Source: Candidatus Colimorpha onthohippi (GTDB taxonomy: Bacteria > Bacteroidota > Bacteroidia > Bacteroidales > P3). Taken from it: DNA of 12,469 bases. Of this stretch, positions 7,815 through 12,469 are shown piece by piece (within the stretch, counting starts at the first letter, position 1; every line of letters begins with the position of its first letter). Under the pieces are notes generated by a model. It ran no database searches. It was not told the DNA's origin and saw only the letters and a program-made list of their open reading frames with translations. Location: NCBI GenBank assembly GCA_018064565.1, contig JAGHVA010000112.1, forward strand, positions 1 through 12,469, written 5' to 3'. Made by a program: the position numbers and the translations under genes.

Positions 7815-8975
7815 ATGCGACGACTGCTTAAAATACTAAAGCCTAAAGGAGACACCCAACTATGGGTGATACTCCTCATATTGGCAGGCATATCACTGAT
7901 AGCTGTATATAGTTCGATAGGCTACACAGCTGTTTATGCACTGCACAAATCACCGACTATAGTATTTTTGAGGCATGCACTATATGTCGTGATAACCTTT
8001 GTGATTGCGATTATGACTACAAAACTCAATCCTCGCAATATATCACGAATAGCACAACTCGGCTATTGGTTCAGTATCGGACTACTCGTCGCGATGTTGG
8101 TAATCGGTGGTCGATGGTTGAAGGTACCTATCGTAAAGCAAATTCAACCATCAGAAATTGCAAAGATTTTTCTTGTCATACAAATGGCTCGGCTACTCAC
8201 CAAACATCACAACACGATAACAAAAAAAGAGACGTTTGGGATGCTGTTGGTGGCTGTGATATTGATAGCAGGACCCGTGTTGCCTGAAAACTTATCCACC
8301 GCCATACTATTTTTTGTTACCAGCTTAGTCATGATGTATATGGCTGGTGCAAAGAAAAAATACGTCATCGGAACGCTGATTGTCTGCACAGTGGCAGGTT
8401 CCGCCCTATTATACGGATCGTACCATTTGTTTCATAGCCCACTGCAGGAATGGGCACGTGGGACCAAGCTCAGCAGAGCGGAGACATGGTCGAACCGTAT
8501 TGACAGATGGATAAATTACGACCCCGAAGCATTCTCACAGGAGAATATGGCTCGTATGGCTATTGCCGATGGCAAAGTATTCGGCATTGGTATTGGCAAT
8601 ACTGTTCATGCAAGACTGATGACTCAAGCCAACAACGACTTTATATTTGCCATCATCGTAGAAGAGAAAGGAATGCTGGCAGGACTGCTTATATTCGTGC
8701 TATACAGTTGGTTTTTTATGCGATGTATCAAACTGTCGTACAAACAATCTAACCGGTTCAGTGCGCTTGCCATTGCTGGCATGGGTACCATGATATACCT
8801 GCAAGCGATGGTACATATATTCGTAAATATCGGAGCCCTTCCCGTTACTGGTCAAACCCTGCCGTTTATCAGTTCAGGAGGCACGGCATACATACTGCTC
8901 GGTGGCGGATTTGGAATCATCCAAGCCCTGGTAATACACAACGATGCCAACACAAGCGATACCGAATCAGCCTAA
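7815..8975 (+). CDS. ftsW: Septal peptidoglycan glycosyltransferase FtsW (SEDS family)
   Basis: FtsW polymerises lipid II into glycan strands at the septum, paired with FtsI. The 386-residue protein has a short basic cytoplasmic start (MRRLLKILKPKGD) and about nine to ten hydrophobic helices. Family landmarks are GGRWLKVP...QPSEIAKIF near residues 97-116, LPENLSTAI near 156-164, and the SEDS signature PVTGQTLPFISSGGT from residue 343, followed by a glycine-rich final helix. The ATG at 7815 lies 31 bases after the murD remnant. The gene appears intact. The signature could also fit RodA, but the position inside the dcw cluster next to murG favours FtsW. Confidence 0.94.
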   Translation: MRRLLKILKPKGDTQLWVILLILAGISLIAVYSSIGYTAVYALHKSPTIVFLRHALYVVITFVIAIMTTKLNPRNISRIAQLGYWFSIGLLVAMLVIGGRWLKVPIVKQIQPSEIAKIFLVIQMARLLTKHHNTITKKETFGMLLVAVILIAGPVLPENLSTAILFFVTSLVMMYMAGAKKKYVIGTLIVCTVAGSALLYGSYHLFHSPLQEWARGTKLSRAETWSNRIDRWINYDPEAFSQENMARMAIADGKVFGIGIGNTVHARLMTQANNDFIFAIIVEEKGMLAGLLIFVLYSWFFMRCIKLSYKQSNRFSALAIAGMGTMIYLQAMVHIFVNIGALPVTGQTLPFISSGGTAYILLGGGFGIIQALVIHNDANTSDTESA

Positions 8976-9013
8976 GGGATGATTACGAATAAATTGAAAA
9001 CCAAACAACAAAT

Positions 9014-10123
9014 ATGAAAGCAATCATCAGTGGAGGCGGTAGCGGGGGACATATATTTCCCGCAGTGGCCATTGCCAACGCCATACGGCAACGGCACCCA
9101 GAATCCGACATCCTTTTTGTCGGAGCCCTCGGCAAGATGGAAATGGAAAAAGTGCCAGCAGCTGGCTATCCAATCAAAGGCTTACCTATCGACGGATTGC
9201 ACCGACAACTGAACTGGATAAATATAAAACGAAACATTCAATTGCCTTACAAGGTTATCAAAAGCCAATGTATGGTTCGATCTATCTTGCGTGACTTTAA
9301 CCCTGACATAGTGGTAGGCGTGGGAGGATTTGCAAGCGAACCCACCCTGAAAATAGCCGCCCAAATGGGGTATCCAACCCTTATCCAAGAGCAGAACTCC
9401 TACGCAGGACTGACCAACAAAATCCTTTCAAAAAAAGCCCATACCATTTGCGTAGCATACGACAATATGAGCCGATTTTTTCCCGCTGACAAGATTGTCA
9501 TGACGGGCAACCCTGTACGCCAACAGATTGAAGACATCCAGCTACTCAATAAATCTGAAGCATGTCAGCATTTTGACATCAGCAGCGATTACCCCATAGT
9601 ATTGTCGGTGGGTGGTAGTCTCGGAGCAAGCAGTATCAACAACATGATACAAGACCGCCTGCAATATTTTTGCGATAATAAAATCCAACTTATTTGGCAG
9701 ACTGGCTCTTGGATGTATCAACAAGCCTGCACCGCTGTCAAAGAGGCTCGGGCAGAGACTTGGGTAAAGGTTCATCAGTTTATCAATCGCATGGATATGG
9801 CCTATGCAGCAGCAGATGTGGTCATATCGCGTGCAGGAGCCATCGCCATATCAGAACTCTGTATCGTAGGCAAACCTACCATTCTGATACCCTCACCCAA
9901 TGTAGCAGAAGATCACCAGACAAAAAATGCGCAGGCACTTGTAAACAAAGGCGCAGCTATGATGATACACGACAAAGAATGTAATGAGATAGGTATTGAC
10001 ACACTGAATCAACTACTGCACGACAACATGCGACAGACCACCATGACTAAAGCCATCCAACAATTAGCTATTCGAGGTGCCGCTGACAAGATTGTTGATG
10101 AGATTGACAAAATCATAAGATAA
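9014..10123 (+). CDS. murG: UDP-N-acetylglucosamine--undecaprenyl-PP-MurNAc-pentapeptide GlcNAc transferase MurG
   Basis: MurG adds GlcNAc to lipid I on the cytoplasmic face of the inner membrane, making lipid II. The 369-residue length is normal. The N-terminal Rossmann half opens with the glycine-rich acceptor loop GGGSGGHIFPA (from residue 7, with conserved H13). VGVGGFAS and QEQNSYAGLTNK follow. The C-terminal half starts with GGSLGAS and carries the UDP-GlcNAc-binding stretch SRAGAIAISEL and PSPNVAEDHQTKNA (AEDHQ at 298-302). The start ATG is 38 bases after ftsW. A gap of 155 bases follows, the longest between genes of the cluster. Confidence 0.96.
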   Translation: MKAIISGGGSGGHIFPAVAIANAIRQRHPESDILFVGALGKMEMEKVPAAGYPIKGLPIDGLHRQLNWINIKRNIQLPYKVIKSQCMVRSILRDFNPDIVVGVGGFASEPTLKIAAQMGYPTLIQEQNSYAGLTNKILSKKAHTICVAYDNMSRFFPADKIVMTGNPVRQQIEDIQLLNKSEACQHFDISSDYPIVLSVGGSLGASSINNMIQDRLQYFCDNKIQLIWQTGSWMYQQACTAVKEARAETWVKVHQFINRMDMAYAAADVVISRAGAIAISELCIVGKPTILIPSPNVAEDHQTKNAQALVNKGAAMMIHDKECNEIGIDTLNQLLHDNMRQTTMTKAIQQLAIRGAADKIVDEIDKIIR

Positions 10124-10278
10124 GCCGAACCAGCCGGACGGATGACAGGTGCAGACAAACTTGATTGTATGCCACAGCGAGAGAAACGACCAAAGGGAGG
10201 TCATGAGCACCGCAATTATAAACAATTCAGCGAATAACAACTGTTACAAATCAACAAATCGTAAATCACAACATCAAG
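10124..10278. other. murG-murC intergenic gap without a recognised element
   Basis: This gap is two to thirteen times longer than the other spacers in the cluster. Inside it, AGGGAGGT stands two bases before an ATG near 10203, but that frame runs out of frame into murC and encodes no recognisable protein. A short inverted repeat GACC/GGTC flanks the same purine run. In the murC frame a TAA at 10219 blocks any upstream extension of murC. I see no convincing promoter, terminator or RNA gene. Confidence 0.4.
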
Positions 10279-11637
10279 ATGCAATACTATTTTTTAGGCA
10301 TTGGCGGTATAGGGATGAGTGCATTGGCTCGATACTTCAAACTCATGGGGAATGAAGTATGCGGATACGACCTTACACCAAGTCCACTGACAAAAGCTCT
10401 TGAACAAGAAGGAATTGACATCCACTACGATGACAACCCAGAGTGCATACCAAGTCATGTTGATTTGTGTGTATATACCCCAGCAGTACCCAAAGAGACT
10501 TCCGTATATCAAACCATCTCCAATCGTGGCATCCCCATCATCAAACGTAGTGCCATGCTCGGCGAGTTGACTCGAGGCATGAGGTGTATCGCAGTGGCAG
10601 GAAGCCATGGCAAAACCACCACATCTGGCATGATTACACACCTACTGCATCATAGCGGCATTGCCTGCAATGCCTTTCTTGGTGGCATTAGCAAAAACAT
10701 AGGCAGCAACATGCTATGGCAAAAAGACAGTCAATACATAGTCGTTGAGGCTGATGAATATGACCGATCATTCTTACAACTCCACCCCACTTACTCGGTA
10801 ATTACAGCAACCGACCCCGACCATCTTGACATCTATGGCACACACCAACAACTGCTCATAGCATTTGAGCAATATGCAAGTCAAACCGCACCGGGAGGTA
10901 TGCTACTTGTAAAACACAACTGCTCCATGATGGAGCATACCAGCCATCTGCAAAATATAACCAACGCTACTGCCGCTACCTACGCCTCCGACAGCCAGAA
11001 AGCCGATTATCATCCTACAAATATCCGCACACAGCATGGCGATATCTCATTCGACTTGTCCACCCCCAAAGGGTTAATATCAAATCTCCAGTTAACACAA
11101 ACAGCTTTATACAATGTAGATAATGCTGTAGCCGCATGCGCTATCGCACTGCAATGTGGCGTTACTGAACCTCAACTGCGAGAAGGTCTGAAAACCTTTC
11201 AAGGCATGCTGAGACGCTTCGATGTAAGAGTGAGGCGCCCTCAAAAAATATATATTGATGACTACGCCCACCATCCCAACGAACTGAATGCATGCATCCA
11301 ATCAGTAAAATCGTTATATCCGAACAAACGGATATTGGGAATATTTCAACCGCACCTATATAGTAGAACCGCAGAATTTTTTGACCAATTTGCGGATGCG
11401 CTCAGTCAGCTGGACACGGTTATCCTGCTGGATATCTATCCCGCCCGCGAGAAGCCAATACCTGGCATCTCTTCACAACTGATATTGGATAGAATCACCA
11501 CAAACAACAAATATCTATACAGCAAACAACAAGTTCTGGAACAACTACCTAAACTACAAGCAGATGTCATACTTACACTCGGCGCAGGAGATATAGATAG
11601 AATGGTTCCCGCAATTGAAGACCTATTAACACAATAA
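10279..11637 (+). CDS. murC: UDP-N-acetylmuramate--L-alanine ligase MurC
   Basis: MurC joins L-alanine to UDP-MurNAc with ATP in the cytoplasm, the first step of stem peptide assembly. The 452-residue protein has all three Mur ligase domains. The N-terminal UDP-binding loop is FLGIGGIGMSALARYF, followed by VYTPAVPKE. The P-loop GSHGKT lies at 108-113, and the central region has VEADEYDRSFL and DPDHLDIYG. The C-terminal domain has DDYAHHPNEL, FQPHLYSRT and DIYPAREKPIPG. The ATG gives a family-typical start, although slightly short at the N-terminus. Its product would be the substrate of MurD, whose gene here is degenerate. It ends nine bases before the proposed ftsQ start. Confidence 0.96.
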   Translation: MQYYFLGIGGIGMSALARYFKLMGNEVCGYDLTPSPLTKALEQEGIDIHYDDNPECIPSHVDLCVYTPAVPKETSVYQTISNRGIPIIKRSAMLGELTRGMRCIAVAGSHGKTTTSGMITHLLHHSGIACNAFLGGISKNIGSNMLWQKDSQYIVVEADEYDRSFLQLHPTYSVITATDPDHLDIYGTHQQLLIAFEQYASQTAPGGMLLVKHNCSMMEHTSHLQNITNATAATYASDSQKADYHPTNIRTQHGDISFDLSTPKGLISNLQLTQTALYNVDNAVAACAIALQCGVTEPQLREGLKTFQGMLRRFDVRVRRPQKIYIDDYAHHPNELNACIQSVKSLYPNKRILGIFQPHLYSRTAEFFDQFADALSQLDTVILLDIYPAREKPIPGISSQLILDRITTNNKYLYSKQQVLEQLPKLQADVILTLGAGDIDRMVPAIEDLLTQ

Positions 11638-11646
11638 AAAAATATC

Positions 11647-12438
11647 ATTATCAAAATCAAACGCAAAATAATACGCTATATAACAATCGGCACCGCCATC
11701 GTGGCACTGATTATCACAGCCAACATCATACGGCTGAATAGCATCGTGCGCGGAGTTGATGTCCGTATTGACTACAATGAATCAGACACATTAGTCAGTA
11801 CCCAACGGATTCAAGAACAACTTTTAGACCGTATGCCTATACTTACAAGTTTGAAAGTTAAAGACATAGACAACCATGCAGTTAGCGAGAGTGTCATGCT
11901 GTCGCCATATATAGAACACTGCCATACGTATGTAAGTATAGGTGGCACCATTGTGGTAAAAGCACGTCAACGACGTCCCATATTACATCTGTATTACGAC
12001 AAAAATGAGTGTTATATTGATCAAAATGGGCAATGCGTGCCGCTCTCAACGGAAGGCTATGCCGAAGTAATGGTTGCAAACGGACATTTTCGCCAGAAAA
12101 TAAAACAGTTACCAAGCACATTAAGTGTTGCAGAATGGGCTAACGACACCATCAAAAGCCAATACGATATCACACGATTATGGACATTAGCACATTTCAT
12201 TGACCAAGAGGAAGGATATCGCGACATGTTTGATCAAATTTACATAGAGACCAATGGCGATTTGATTCTCATTCCCAAATTAGGAACACATACCATCAAC
12301 ATAGGCGACCCCGAAAACCTGACTGAAAAATTCCGTCAACTAATTGCGCTGTACAAACAAGCATTGCCAATCGTGGGATGGAATACCTACAAAACTATCA
12401 ACTTGAAATTTAAGGGACAAGCCGTTTGTCGAAAATAA
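11647..12438 (+). CDS. ftsQ: Cell division protein FtsQ (probable non-AUG start)
   Basis: FtsQ is a bitopic membrane protein that links early and late divisome parts, with a POTRA domain in the periplasm. The proposed 263-residue form has a basic start (IKIKRKIIRY), one membrane helix (about ITIGTAIVALIITANII), then a POTRA-like region and a beta domain with ARQRRPILHLY, IDQNGQCVPLS and the family ending WNTYKTINLKFKGQAVCRK. The frame has no ATG, GTG or TTG between the murC stop (11635-11637) and GTG 11701. Starting at GTG 11701 would remove the basic residues and half of the helix, giving 245 residues. I therefore infer a rare start such as ATT 11647 (ATC 11644 or 11650 are alternatives). 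A sequencing error or real use of GTG cannot be excluded. The gene is complete at its 3' end; ftsA would normally follow. Confidence 0.85.
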   Translation: MIKIKRKIIRYITIGTAIVALIITANIIRLNSIVRGVDVRIDYNESDTLVSTQRIQEQLLDRMPILTSLKVKDIDNHAVSESVMLSPYIEHCHTYVSIGGTIVVKARQRRPILHLYYDKNECYIDQNGQCVPLSTEGYAEVMVANGHFRQKIKQLPSTLSVAEWANDTIKSQYDITRLWTLAHFIDQEEGYRDMFDQIYIETNGDLILIPKLGTHTINIGDPENLTEKFRQLIALYKQALPIVGWNTYKTINLKFKGQAVCRK

Positions 12439-12469
12439 AAAATTAAAAAAAATACGCATTATATAATAA

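Noticed and set aside
8291..8299. TTATCCACC inside ftsW, near a DnaA box
   Set aside because: Isolated, lies in conserved coding sequence (LSTA segment) and explained by codons.
10203..10355. AGGGAGGT followed by ATG, suggesting a small protein before murC
   Set aside because: The purine run is only two bases from the ATG, and the frame overlaps murC in another frame with no protein-like pattern or recognisable family.
1..12469. Possible CRISPR array, insertion sequence or tRNA
   Set aside because: Reading both strands showed no repeat-spacer pattern, transposase or tRNA-like fold; the cluster is continuous core genes.

Overview
This window is the left part of a division and cell wall (dcw) cluster from a member of the Bacteroidetes, most likely order Bacteroidales. 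The evidence is the gene order, the family-specific form of FtsL and FtsQ, a FtsI with one C-terminal PASTA domain, a MraY starting MLYYLFDWL and ending in a long C-terminal loop, and AT-rich, Shine-Dalgarno-poor gene starts. All genes lie on the + strand and are tightly packed, apart from an AT-rich gene-free leader of about 390 bases at the left end.

The order is mraZ, rsmH (mraW), ftsL, ftsI, murE, mraY, a short murD remnant, ftsW, murG, murC, ftsQ. The window ends just after ftsQ, where ftsA and ftsZ would be expected. MurC, MurE, MraY and MurG cover most of the route from UDP-MurNAc to lipid II. FtsW and FtsI polymerise and cross-link lipid II at the septum. FtsL and FtsQ are membrane parts of the divisome. 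MraZ is the likely repressor of the cluster, and RsmH methylates 16S rRNA. MurE carries the DNPR signature of meso-diaminopimelate-adding enzymes.

The most unusual item is the murD position (7244-7783). Only about 180 codons remain, corresponding to the end of the central domain and the C-terminal domain of MurD. The UDP-binding domain and the ATPase P-loop are absent, and the residues that normally bind D-glutamate are replaced. The frame is nevertheless open and sits cleanly between mraY and ftsW. The protein cannot be a working D-glutamate ligase. Either a full MurD is encoded elsewhere, or D-Glu is added another way, and this remnant is decaying or has a new role.

Secondary points are a run of GG doublets every ~10 bp before mraZ that fits a MraZ operator, an ftsQ that lacks any ATG/GTG/TTG upstream of its membrane anchor, and a GC-rich 5' part of ftsI. 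The rest is an ordinary dcw cluster.
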